Assembly (NCBI GenBank): GCA_002633005.1
Contig: NMRA01000479.1
Location: 193,690-257,689 of the forward strand
Length of the DNA: 64,000 nt
Origin: Phoronis australis
Lineage: Eukaryota > Phoronida > Phoronidae
Reading direction: 5' to 3'
A model generated the notes under the pieces. It was not told where the DNA came from, did not search any database, and worked only from the letters and a program-made list of their open reading frames with translations. A program made the translations under genes and the position numbers. The first letter of the stretch is position 1. Every line of letters begins with the position of its first letter. Below, one piece after another: positions 22,535-33,214 of this stretch.

Positions 22535-25310
22535 AACTGTTGTGTTTATACTAATACTCAATAAATGTCAAATCGGTTCATCTTTTGTTATTCTAATGCA
22601 AATAAAGGTTTACCGATGCAGTGTTAATTACAAAACTGGCATAAATAATTGACTCTTGGAAGACCAAGACCATCAAACAATGCTTCTTTCTACCTCTGCC
22701 AATCACATTTGTGAATGCTACTAAAACAAACACTTTTCTATTGCCTGTCATTTCAAAGTTAGAGAGAGAGAGTGTATTGCCACTCTTCACGTTCACTTAC
22801 ATTTTTTGTAATAAATTACGTTGTAGTCAATAATTAAGTTTAATTTGGACAAATATGACTGCCATCTTGTGGCTGCTATAAGAAGCACACCCTTCACTTC
22901 ATAATTGTATGTTCCTTGCTGTTTCTACTCTAGTATGTGCTGATTGTGAGCTGACGTTTTGCATTTGAGTCTTGGCATCTTGTTTTTCCTTTTTGATAAA
23001 AATGATTCACTTAATATGCCATGAGACTGCATTCTATCCTTGCTACCTAACAAGACCTCATACAGTTTTTTATACATGTTACAGTCCTAAGGAAGGTGTG
23101 AGGCTCCAGAACATGGTTTTCCATCAGGACATTTTTCTTTGATTTTTTCCTGCATTCTCTCATCCATGCTTCCTTTCAGTGGAGAGGGAATTCAATTATT
23201 ATATTAAGTCAGTTAGATTAATTACGCATGGTCTAGGCCCAGAAGATAAACCATGGTGGCCAGCAACCTGTATTGTTTTTATTAGGATGATTGATGCATG
23301 TACTCAGATATATTCTGGAAATTAAACCTGCATTGATCTTTACAAGTTGCAAACCAAGTGAAGGCAGCCATCATAACAAACACACAACTATGGATGGTTT
23401 CTGTTCTTAGCTTATCAGTTTTTTGGTTGCATTAAGAGTGTTTTTTGCTAATTGTTACGTAAGGTCCAGTTGCAAAGGGTTAATTTTTAATTTTAACTAT
23501 GGCTTAAATTTTGTCCAAATTATAGTGTTCATTCTTCTACAGTAAGTGACCTTGTTATATACTAGAGTAATCTAACCCAGCTTATTGCAGAAGTTTTTGT
23601 TGATAATAAATATCTCCTGGTGTGTCAATTAGTGGTATTTAGAATGAAGGAGTTGCAGTCTATAGGCCCTTTCATATTAACTTAACTCCGGTCCGAGCGG
23701 AGCGTCGACGTAAACAGCGCAGTTAACTGGACCGTTCATACTGGCTTCGGTAGTTAATGACCATCGAAGTAAATGGTTGGTGACGCTGACGTGATCGAAG
23801 TTATCGCAAGGTAGCGCAAAGTTTTTGAAATTAATTTTAAAGCGCTTTACCATAGCAGCGATCAATATTGTGATTTATTAACTTGGTAATTGGTTTATAA
23901 GTCAATAATCTGTCCAAAACACATAATTATATTTTTTTTGGATTTCGAACTGATTTTACATTTGGATGACAGTTGGTAAAAACTCCAACTTTTGTTATTG
24001 TCCTCAGTTTCTCTTTTGTCTTAAATTAGAGAAATTGTTTTGATTAACGAGAATGTATATCTGCAGGTCGGGCATGACAGATGATCAGAATTATTCTAAC
24101 ATGTAAATGTGCTGTGCTTCAACGTAATTACATATGCTGCTGTGGAAATGGAAATTGCAATGCAGTACCATTTTATGTTGAGGGAAAGAAAAAATAGATT
24201 GTCTCACTGAAAACAAATGGCTTGTTCATTTATTTCTTGATAAGAAAAATTGGCTGGGTCAAATGTCTGAAGGCTCTGCTCATAAAAGTTATCGATTGGT
24301 TTTATGTGTTGTAGACCATACAGTTGTGATAAAACGCTTTTGATAAACAAATGCCGTTTTAATGTATTTTAAAGTTCATTTAGGGAATTGTATCTCTTTT
24401 TATTGGCTGAACCATCACCAATAAATTAATTGAGGAGTTTGGCACATTTTGTTTCCAAGAGTTGATGGTTGTAGAGACCACACAAGTGTGCCTTGACAGG
24501 ATGTTAATATTTTCAAGTCTACTCATTTAATAATTAAGCAATAACCATTATCATTAGTATGAAGCACCAGTAGTCTTTCTATGGTATCTGTAATTTAACT
24601 GTGTGAATTGTTTTAAATATTAGCCACTTATTCAAAATTGATTTCAATGACAAAATTTGTTTACTTTATGCTGAAACATAAAATCAGTATAGTTCGCTAG
24701 GAGCCCTTCGTTAACACAAACTTTATTGAAAACATGACTGATCTTTTTGTTAGAAAGCTTGATACAGAGTTGCTGGTAGAGTCCCAGAACACCAGAGATA
24801 TAACAAACAAACAAACAAATTAAAACACTAGCTATATTTCAAGACTGCATGTCTCATCGTAAGGCAATTAGTGGAATGAACCTGTACGAAGTGAAATAAA
24901 CAGAAAAATACATGTGACAGCAGGAAGAGGGTATACAAGCAGAGAGTGTGAATGCAACACTCCGTGGAAGTCCACAAGCCTAACAAAAACAGCCATAGCC
25001 AACATGTGATACAAACTTGTGAGCTGCTCATTCAACACAGGTTTTTTGTGACTGATCAATAGGTATTTCACAATCTTAAACCGAAATGTGTCATTTTCAA
25101 CATAGCGGTCTTGGTAATGGCGATTTCTCGCTTCCTGGGGTAGGTGCTGCCGCTAATTGTCTTCAAATGACAATATCAAGACTATTTCAGCAGCAGCTGA
25201 AAGAAAGCAAGGTAAAGTAAATGTCAATTTGTTACTTAGGCTCACTACTCTGCATGATTTAGCTTTATTTTGCAAGCCACAAGTTATGTTAATGTTTTTG
25301 GACCTAAATG
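22535..25310. other. AT-rich stretch without recognised gene
   Basis: No ORF resembles a known protein and no paired element ends were found. A GC-richer patch at 23675-23860 (CGGTCCGAGCGGAGCGTCGA) may be a small mobile element, unproven. An (AAAC)n stretch lies near 24805. Confidence 0.5.
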
Positions 25311-25314
25311 TCTT

Positions 25315-25575
25315 ATCAAAATGCCCACGTGGACGACGTACCCCAGCCGGGATCCCGGGGATAGGGGTTTCCCTGCCTATTCTTTAGGTCACCATCAATG
25401 AAAGCGTAAACCAGGGCTAGGAACAACCTGCCCAATTTTTACATGTCAACATCAATGAAATGCCAGTGTGACCGGTGTACCCCCGTCGTATCCCGAAGAT
25501 AGGGGTAACCCTTGCCCATTTTTTAGGTCAACGTCATGTGGCCGGCGAACCCGGGGCCCTTCGTAACCGGGGGAT
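25315..25575. repeat. Degenerate tandem repeat, about 80-115 bp, two to three units
   Basis: Units share GTACCCC-GTCGTATCCCG, GATAGGGGT and GCCCATTTTTTAGGTCAAC. Spacing is irregular and the units are diverged. Confidence 0.6.
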
Positions 25576-26660
25576 AGTGAGAAAGTATTTGGCTAATTAT
25601 TTTTTTAAATGGCTAAAAATTTTCAGATGCTTTTGCCATTTTGGCCCTTTAAAAGTGTAGCGTGAGCCTAGGTTATGAGTAGGGATTAGCTGTTGGTTAA
25701 GGCTGTCAATTGTCTTTGGACAGATAACAAATGAGCGCAAGGATTTTACTGTGAATACTAAAATATCCATTTAAATCAAACTGCATTTTGAAGGCATGAT
25801 ATCCTGAAAAGAAGGCATAATATTCACTAAAAAGAAAAGGTCTCTAGGGTGCTGGATGTATCACCTAACAGCGCTTTCACAGTGTTAACTCTCTTCATTG
25901 AGAATCAGTTTCATGTTTGCTTTATTCAGCGTTGGATTTTTGTTTTGGTTGGTGTTTGAAGACATTTCCCTGGGTAGGCTTGGTATAATGAAATGCATTA
26001 AGTTTTCATGTGGCTGACTGGTTATTAATCCATTGTCAGGAGACTATGAGTAACTGAGATAGGAGACTAAGCACATATAACTAGTGCTAGAATGGATTAT
26101 CTTTCATTGTGATTAGTTTTGATGGTTAGTGCAGTTAAAGCTGTCTAGTTTGCAGCAAACCTTCAGAGGTTCTTGAGGTTGTGATTAACCGCATAAGGAA
26201 TTAAAATGACAGGCACTTCAGTTACACTGCTGACATTTTTTGATGATTTTGCTCTCAATTTTGTGTGCCTTATATAAACAGTGTGCACTGTTTTATTGGT
26301 ATCTTGGATGATTGGAAAAATCTTAGTAACCCAAAGTGAAATAATTTTGCTTATAAAGACAAGAATAAAAATGTTGTGTGTTACCTTATAAGTGTTGGAG
26401 ATGTTTGGGATGACTTGGGACACATTCGCCGATAAATGTTGGTGCCACCAGTAACACAATGACTATGTGCGCAGTGACATTTTTCACTTCTTACTTAATT
26501 TATAATCAAATTATTACAATCCCAAGACAGTTAGTGAACTCTACCTTTGCCTGCCGATGGGGGTGCAGATGCGAGAGTGTCGCGAGTACGCAAGAACACC
26601 AAGAGTTAGCGAAATATGAACAAATATGGCATGCGAAGCAGATCACATTAGCTTTCATTG
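25576..26660. other. No recognised feature
   Basis: AT-rich sequence; short ORFs only. Confidence 0.4.
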
Positions 26661-26662
26661 TG

Positions 26663-26945
26663 AGATTATTGGGTATACGATGTATACCGGACAGCAACAA
26701 GGAATTATTGGGTCTGCGATGTATACCAGACAGCAACAAGGAATTATTGTGTCTACGATGTATACCAGACAGCAACAAGGAATTATTGGGTCTACGATGT
26801 ATACCAGACAGCAACAAGGAATTATTGGGTCTACAATGTATACCAGACAGCAACAGGGAATTTATTGGGTCTACAATGTATACCAGACAGCAACAGGGAG
26901 TTATTGGGTCTGGGATGTATACCAGACAGCAACAGGGAATGTTTT
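26663..26945. repeat. 39-bp minisatellite, seven copies
   Basis: The unit ATTATTGGGTCTACGATGTA, then TACCAGACAGCAACAAGGA, repeats every 39 bp with an occasional 1-bp slip. Being 13 codons long, it is open in several frames on both strands, giving ORFs up to 162 codons that are artefacts. Confidence 0.95.
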
Positions 26946-27725
26946 AAGTGTAGTGAAGTGTGGTTACAAGCATGTGTAGCATTAGTTTGTGTATATGAGT
27001 TATGGTACAGAACTAAGAATTTTGCGGGAGAATGGACACTTGCGCAACATAGCACAAGGACACATTGTCTCTGTAACTATTGGGTGTGCGCCGCGCCATT
27101 TGTGCAAGGGGTTTTTGCTGTTAAACACGCAACAGCGTTCTTATCCCAACGTGTACTACCCAGAAGGCATTACCATCTGTACAACAAAAACTGAACGATG
27201 TTTGAATTGCAACAGATTTTTAATGAAAATATTTTGTTTCAACACAAAAACTACAATGTCAGATGCATTGAATGTTGCGAATTGTGTATGAAGTCGGTGG
27301 TGACTCGTTCCTTACTACTTAAAACTGTCTCATTCAAGATTATTAAGCTATCCCAGAGTGCGACGGGCAAAAATTGTGTTCAACAATAGTTAATGGGACT
27401 GCAGAGCAGCATAAAGCCTCCCGTGCACGACGCAGCTTCAGCCGGGCACATGCAGTGCGTGACCTAGTTATCCATTCTCGCTTTGCAACCAGCTCTGCTT
27501 TGGCTGTATCTCATTCAGCTGCTGCCAATTACTCTCTATATTACTTTAAACGTGTGATATCTGACAGGCAGACATGGCTGTATTGTGCAAGCAGCATGCT
27601 TTGATTAAAAACCAAAATGAAACCAGAACACAAGTCAGTCGCGCTACAACAAAAAATTCCAGGCTTCGGTGTATTTTCCATTTGCATTTTCATCAGAAAT
27701 TTTCCTTGTGTGAGACTCGGTGATT
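26946..27725. other. No recognised gene
   Basis: Overlapping ORFs of 63-109 codons on the + strand show no recognisable domain, and no element ends were found. Confidence 0.4.
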
Positions 27726-27729
27726 ATTT

Positions 27730-28060
27730 TCTAAGATAAAGCGCAAAACAAGTTAAACGCAATATAGACTCAAGAAACATTTGAGTTACATTCATATCGT
27801 TAAGATAAGGTAAAAATTACATAGCCATTGAAAACTCAGGTGGCATGAGAGTTGCGTTGATCTGAATTTAGTGTTTCCAACACATTTTTCCTTGTCCGAA
27901 ATTCATGTGACAGAAATCCGATATTTATGACATTGTCTGAAATCTGTGGACGATTGAAGCACAGTTTTTGCCCTTGTACACATTTGGTGGACCATGGAAA
28001 ACTCATTTTGGAAATATTCATTCTTGTCTCAAAATGGGGGGGTCTCCAGAAATCATGCGG
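27730..28060. repeat. Interspersed repeat 'family D', copy 1
   Basis: It aligns over about 330 bp with 40180-40550. Shared blocks are GGCATGAGAGTTGCGT, GACAGAAATCCGATAT, GATGACATTGTC (TATGACATTGTC here) and ATGGAAAACTCATTTT. The unit is non-coding, and no terminal repeats were identified. Confidence 0.75.
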
Positions 28061-28767
28061 CTTTTGGAAACATTGGAGTAGTTTCTTCAAGTGCGGACAT
28101 TCACAGATGCATCAGAGTTTCTTCAAAATCAGACAAGCTCAAAAACAGAAAAAATGGATATTTTAAACGTCTGAAATCAGATTTTACTGTACTTATTATA
28201 TTGTTAACAAAACTTGAAGAGTCTAGTATCTAAAAACTTGAGAAGAAGCATTTTGACGGAATGCACTCCTTGACCTGTTTCTGGTCTTTCCGGTGCATTG
28301 TAGATTATTCAAAACTCTTACATTATAATCAGTAAAAATCAATTGGTCATTGTATCAACCGCAACGAATATGATTGTTGTCAGCAAATCTGTGTAAGAGT
28401 AATAACAATCTGAAAAGGAAGGAAGCATATTAAAGGCAAAGGCAACCTTCTTCCATGTCATTTTGAGCTAAAATAAGGTTGGTTGGTTATCCTAGACATA
28501 TTTTCCACTTAATTACAGCTTTTCGTATTTTTTCAAATTACTCGTCCGCTACTCTGGAAGTGACGTTTTAGGAGGCAAGCGTTTCCCGCCACTTGGTTTT
28601 GCGTTGACTTTACCGTGCGAATCTGTTCTATTCTACTTTTGTTTTGTGCTGTTTTTCAACAATTGTCGCCACCACTTTCCATCGGCGAGTATTCTGCGGC
28701 AAGATAGGTTAGTAGAGAACTCAACTAGGTTGGATTTAGGGATTGTTTAGTGTGTTGTAAGCTGAAA

Positions 28768-29163
28768 ATGGCTGGAGTCGGTGACCCGTATCACAGTGAC
28801 AGTAGTGTGAGTGACGGAGACCTTGTTCACAGCAGTGGTGACGAGGAATTTTTTCACGGACATTCAGTGGGTGGGTACATGTTTGAGCCCGAGTATAACG
28901 AGGCAGAGTACGCACAGGCACAGGCAGCTGTTGAGAGAAACGAGGCGGCTACTGAGGACAGACGTGGTGACACATCTTGGTGCAAATGCACTGTGTGCGT
29001 TGTTATGCCTACCTCAATGGAATGCTTGTGCTGTTCAGAGTTCGACGAGGCCAAGCCACTACTGGACATGGTTAAGTGGACCTCCGGCATACCACGGACA
29101 GAGGAACAACTGTCCCACTTGCCAGAGTGTCCCGCGACACACTCCCACTGGATGGTGACCTGA
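28768..29163 (+). CDS. P2X7-type cysteine-rich (Z-ballast) protein, C-truncated
   Basis: The start at 28768 (AAAATGG context) is preferred over the upstream ATG at 28750. An acidic Ser/Asp-rich leader (residues 1-30) is followed by GYMFEPEYNEAEY (37-49) and then the cysteine cluster SWCKCTVCVVMPTSMECLCC (70-89: C72, C74, C77, C86, C88, C89). This spacing matches the start of the zinc-binding C-terminal 'ballast' domain of the P2X7 receptor, a domain also found alone in many invertebrate and fish proteins. The rest of the domain is missing: after about residue 101 the frame reads antisense to the THAP gene (KWTSGIPRTEEQ onwards). The product is therefore a truncated domain. Its role in the element is unknown. 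Confidence 0.7.
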   Translation: MAGVGDPYHSDSSVSDGDLVHSSGDEEFFHGHSVGGYMFEPEYNEAEYAQAQAAVERNEAATEDRRGDTSWCKCTVCVVMPTSMECLCCSEFDEAKPLLDMVKWTSGIPRTEEQLSHLPECPATHSHWMVT

Positions 29164-29861
29164 GCACCCAAACTGCTTACATCGTGTCGTGTGACTCCCT
29201 CGCCACACACCTGGCACCTTCTAAATAGCTCCAACACTTTAGACAAGTCCACAATAAACTTATCAAAGTTTGGCTCACCGATCTGTTCACTGGACGACGA
29301 ACTGTCCTCTTCACTGGGTGTCGAACTGAGCCTGTAATCACTCCCACTACTCAATATCGCTGCAGGGCTGCTTAGAGGCTCTGGGCTGGAGAAAACAGCA
29401 CAGGGCGAATCACTACTGGTTCCAGGAATTGCACGCTCTGGGGTACGTTCGGAGGCACGGGTGACAGTAGATGAAGTGCCTCCACTGGCTCCAGTCACTG
29501 TACTGGCCACAGCTCGCGAGGCTTCTCGCTTCAAAAACGCACTTCTCGGGGGTGGCGACGGGGCACTGCCGGGAATCAACACAGACGGAATGGCATCCTT
29601 CTTCAGGCGTTGTTTCGCAGGGACCTTCATCAGTTCAGCGTACAAATCCCTTTCGTAATCGGACGGCAGAAAGTGCTTGCCACACACACGGTAATTCTCC
29701 ACTGCTTTGTACGTTGCGTGGACGGGTAACGCTGCGTTCTTCACACGAACGAGCCAAGTACGGCGAAGTGTGTCATCCATCGGAAAGCGATGCAAAGGTA
29801 CTCCCAAAGCGCGCGTGAGCCGATAATTACTACATCCCGGTACGCAGCAACAGTGTGGCAT
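28854..29861 (-). CDS. THAP-domain protein, N-terminal half of a transposase-like protein
   Basis: The 335-codon ORF starts with a complete THAP zinc finger (residues 1-98). It has CCCVPGC with C10, W36, C60-x2-H63 in VCGKHF, and the closing AIPSVL box (90-95). A Ser/Pro-rich linker follows (100-200). Then comes a second cysteine-histidine block (C216-x2-C219, W239-x-C241, H245) ending GHSGKWDSCSSVRGMPEVHL (244-263), a block typical of THAP transposase-like proteins of invertebrates. From about residue 264 the frame is antisense to the Z-ballast gene and is not real protein. No catalytic domain remains, so it could bind DNA but not transpose. The ATG lies inside the element's right arm, about 265 bp from the terminus. 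Confidence 0.85.
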   Translation of the reverse strand: MPHCCCVPGCSNYRLTRALGVPLHRFPMDDTLRRTWLVRVKNAALPVHATYKAVENYRVCGKHFLPSDYERDLYAELMKVPAKQRLKKDAIPSVLIPGSAPSPPPRSAFLKREASRAVASTVTGASGGTSSTVTRASERTPERAIPGTSSDSPCAVFSSPEPLSSPAAILSSGSDYRLSSTPSEEDSSSSSEQIGEPNFDKFIVDLSKVLELFRRCQVCGEGVTRHDVSSLGAQVTIQWECVAGHSGKWDSCSSVRGMPEVHLTMSSSGLASSNSEQHKHSIEVGITTHTVHLHQDVSPRLSSVAASFLSTAACACAYSASLYSGSNMYPPTECP

Positions 29862-30288
29862 GTTGACTGACTAGTAAATGAAAGCGAACGACGACGGAAC
29901 TTAACACAACCGAGGTAGAACAATGACTGACTCGGCAGCTCTCACAGTCAGACTATGTGAAAAGAAATTGGCGGGAAGCGCTTGCCTCCTAAAACGTCAC
30001 TTCCGGAAAAGCGGACGAATAATTAATAAAATTACGAAAAGCTGTAATTAAGTGAAAAATATGTCTAGGATAACCAACCAACCTTATTTTAGCTCAAAAT
30101 GACATGGAAAAAGGTTGCCTTCGCCTTTAAGAGAGCCACGCCCTTGCAGCAGTAACACAAAAAACACAAATGCTGAGAGCAGTCTCTGATTGGCTGATAT
30201 GTCAGTGGTTGACAGGGCATCGACTGCTTATCACATATTTCTGCTCCATATTGGGCCATTGAGTGGATAGAGTTTACTTTGCGTTTTT

Positions 30289-31880
30289 ATGCGCCCACAT
30301 ATTTATATGTGGACGCATTATGCCGTCATCTCCGTCCGTCCGTCCGTCCGTCCGTCCGTCCGTCCGTCCGTCCGTCCGTCCGTCCGTCCGTACGGGCGGC
30401 GTCCGTCCGGCGTCCGGCGTCGGGCGTCCACTGCTCTGTCTCCAAAACCCTTTGACATATGTTCATGAAATTTGGCACATATGTTCCATTCATGAAAGGG
30501 ACGGCATGTGCGAACTTTCGGACGGATCCGACTACCGGTGTGCCCCCTAGTGGCAATTTTAGTTTTTTACGCTTACCTTTGTATCTTCAAAAGTCCTGAA
30601 CGGATTTTCGTGTAATTTGGTATGTAGGCACCTATTAGTGAGCTGACGCTATCCTCCCGTTTTCAGATGGATTCGAAATAGTTTGCGCCACCTAGTGGCC
30701 ATTTTTAGTGTTTTCGAGTCTGTATTTTTGCGTCCACCCCTCTATCAACCAAACCGCTCAAAGGATGATTGTGAAAATTGGCATGTATGTGCTTACTATA
30801 AAGAGGACAGCTGACAATGATTGTCAGACGATTTGGACTACTGTGGCGCCTCCTAGTGGCAGTTTGTTTTTTTTTGCGCCTTGGGCTGTATCTCCTAAAC
30901 CGTTCGCAGGATCTTTACGAAATTGTGTAAGTATATTTATATGATGTGAACAACGGAAGATGACGACTTTTGGACGGATCCGACTACCGGTGTGCCCCCT
31001 AGTGGCAATTTTAGTTTTTTACGCTTACCTTTGTATCTTCAAAAGTCCTGAACGGATTTTCATGAAATTTGGTATGTAGGCACCTATTAGTGAGATGACG
31101 CTATCCTCCTGTTTTCAGATGGATTCGACATAGTTTGCGCCACCTAGTGGCCATTTTTACTGTTTTCGAGTCTGTATTTTTGCGTCCACCCCTCTATCAA
31201 CCAAACCGCTCAAAGGATGATTGTGAAAATTGGCGTGTATGTGCTTACTATAAGGAAGACAGCTGACAATGATTTTCAGACGATTTGGACTACTGTGGCG
31301 CCTCCTAGTGGCAGTTTTGTTTTTTTGCGCCCATGGCTGTATCTCCCAAACCGTTTGCAGGATCTTTACTAAATTTAGCAAGTGTATTTATGTGATGTTG
31401 ACAACGGACGATGACGACTTTAGGATGATTCTGATTACCGGTATGCCTCTAGTGGCAATTTTAGTATTTGCCTCTAGTGGCAATTTTAGTATTTTACATT
31501 GACCTCTGTATTTTCATAGGTCTTCAGGTGTATACTTTGTGTTACTTCGTGACTGTGAAGGAAAAGTTCCAAGTAGAAATTTGTTTCTGGCATTCTAATG
31601 CTGTGCTAATCTCGTATGGTGGTAAATTTGTTTTTAATTCTATGTTTCTGTGGTGCTTTAAGCAACTGGTGTATAGGATGTGCTTGTATTATGAAGATTA
31701 CTCGCATTTTGCCCCTAGCCTATTGAGGAGACAAGGACCATGCCTTTCCATTTTGCAAAGTACAACATACTACATATATGCCCTCTACTGGCCACTTTAT
31801 GGTACCAATAAACAGCCCTAGAAGGATACCATATGCGGTGCAATTGTGGGCGCATTTCAACGCTCTGCGTTGCTCTTGTT
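30289..31880 (+). mobile_element. Family A element, full copy (HINE/Helitron-like, non-autonomous)
   Basis: The left end is a 30-bp near-palindrome (ATGCGCCCACATAT mirrored to 30318). The right end has GTGGGCGCAT (31846-31855), the inverse of the left ATGCGCCCAC, then a hairpin CAACGC-TCT-GCGTTG (31858-31872) and CTCTTGTT. After a (GTCC)n tract, the body is two rounds of a 452-bp unit made of three modules (145, 161 and 146 bp). Each module has a phrase of the type TATCTCCAAAACC, GATGAAATTTGGCA, ACGACTTTCGGACGGAT, then a CTAGTGGC core. Subterminal inverted repeats, a 3' hairpin, an internal microsatellite and tandem modules recall Helentron-associated elements (HINE/DINE-1). No coding capacity. 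Confidence 0.8.
30325..30391. repeat. (GTCC)n microsatellite
   Basis: About 16 uninterrupted tetramers just inside the left end of the family A copy. Shorter versions lie at the same place in the copies at 33258, 56218 and 56890. It is therefore a structural part of the element and probably expands after insertion. Confidence 0.97.
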
Positions 31881-31924
31881 AATGTTTTTATCTGCAAAGT
31901 CTATACCCAGACTCTCAGTCTCAA

Positions 31925-32280
31925 AATGTCATGTCATTTGGCTCACTAATGATTGGATCTAAAAACTGTCATTTAGTTCACTAACTATTGGACCAACAAA
32001 CTGTTATTTGGCTCACAAACTATAGGACCAACTAACTGTTATTTGGCTCACAAACTATTGGACCAAACTTACATTTTGCTCACTAACTGTTGGACCAAGA
32101 AACTCACTTGAATCACTAAGTATTGGACCAACAAACTCATTTGAATCACTAAGTATTGGACCAACAACTTCGCATTTTGCGCACTAACTATTGGACCAAC
32201 AAACTGTTATTTGGCTCACAAACTGTTGGACCAACAAACTGTCATTTGGCTCACTAACTATTGGACAAACAAACTGACAC
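31925..32280. repeat. 35-bp minisatellite, about ten copies
   Basis: The unit contains GCTCACTAACTATTGGACCA and ACAAACTGTTATTTG. The copies are contiguous with no unique spacers. It follows 45 bp after the right end of the family A element. Confidence 0.9.
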
Positions 32281-32284
32281 TGCT

Positions 32285-33210
32285 TTTTCTGGACCATTTA
32301 TTACTACAGTGAAATATCACTAATCATAAACAAAAACTAAAATTTCCAAAACTTGCCTTTTCTTCATTTTTCAAGGTCTTCTAACATTATTGTGATTGCC
32401 CACATTTTTTTTTCAAAATATTGTCTGATGGTAGCTATGGTTACAGAGCTTGAACATGATGAAGCATCAGTTTGGTGCGACATATTTCATTGAAATAAAC
32501 CTAATATAAAATGTTCACTTGGCGATCCTGTTGTGTCCTAAATTAGTGATATTTTACCCTCCACTAAATCAGTATACTCATAACATGAAAGGCTTGAGAG
32601 TCAGCAGTTATAGTTAAACCTTTAATTTTGAATAGTTAAAAATTTTTTACTGACAAAAGGAAATGTGTTTCAGAAATTCAAAATTTTGTTTGTACCACAT
32701 CCAGAATTTAAGAATAGGAGTTATGCGACGTGCAGTTCTTAGTATTGTAGGACCACAAAATATATTGTTTGACCCAGTTTCAAATTGCGGTGGTCAAGAC
32801 GGCAGAGTTAACATACAAAACTCGAATTTAATGACATAAGACACAAATCATGTGAACAGTTAAATTTTTGTGTCAAAATCTTCATGGTGGTGTTAGATGT
32901 TTACGCACAAAATCAAAATATCGTGCTACTATCTGATGAGACATCAAATATCTCTTTGTTATCACTATATAGGAAGATGGCTCTTGGTGTGTAATTTGGC
33001 TTATTTATAGAATATAGGATTGTAAAGGACTTACTTTTCTAGGTTAATTTCTGTTGCGTGCTGTCAGGCCAGTGAAGATGGATGAGTTTGGGTTAAGATA
33101 TATTAGCTACGTGAGATGACATCTTAATCACAATTTTACTTGCTGTTATTAATTGCTATTTCGTACATTTACATGGCCATATGATCTCTGCTCTCCCCGC
33201 ATATACTCAG
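32285..33210. other. AT-rich, no recognised feature
   Basis: No ORF above 60 codons and no repeat match within the window. Confidence 0.5.
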
Positions 33211-33214
33211 TTTT

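Larger units (their letters stand above)
28434..30126. mobile_element. Kolobok-like TTAA element carrying THAP and Z-ballast genes
   Basis: The termini AGGCAAAGGCAACC and GGTTGCCTTCGCCT are flanked by TTAA (28430-28433 and 30127-30130). The inverted arms extend about 150 bp (to GACGTTTTAGGAGGCAAGCG at the left, mirrored near 29980). Inside are two convergent genes: a + strand Z-ballast-type ORF from the left and a minus-strand THAP ORF from the right, fused tail to tail near 29070. The element is probably an internally deleted derivative of a larger autonomous one. TTAA duplication with THAP points to Kolobok. Confidence 0.85.

Noticed and set aside
25190-25212. Possible 21-bp micro-exon between TTTCAG and GTAAAG
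   Set aside because: Too short to support from sequence alone and no recognisable peptide.
26459-26979. ORFs of 162, 117 and 115 codons
   Set aside because: Most of their length is the 39-bp minisatellite, open on both strands; no domain.
28854-29070. C-terminal 72 residues of the 335-codon THAP ORF as a domain
   Set aside because: Antisense of the Z-ballast gene; low complexity and without family features.
30326-30556. Antisense and sense ORFs with TDGR/SVRP repeats
   Set aside because: They are translations of the (GTCC)n microsatellite and the family A left end; all frames stay open.
30289-31880. Family A as a canonical Helitron
   Set aside because: The right end has the hairpin but ends CTCTTGTT rather than CTRR. 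A Helentron/HINE-type relationship is possible but unproven, so the call was left as HINE-like.
31925-32280. Regular 35-bp repeats that could look like a CRISPR array
   Set aside because: The copies are contiguous with no unique spacers, and the context is an animal genome. It is a minisatellite.
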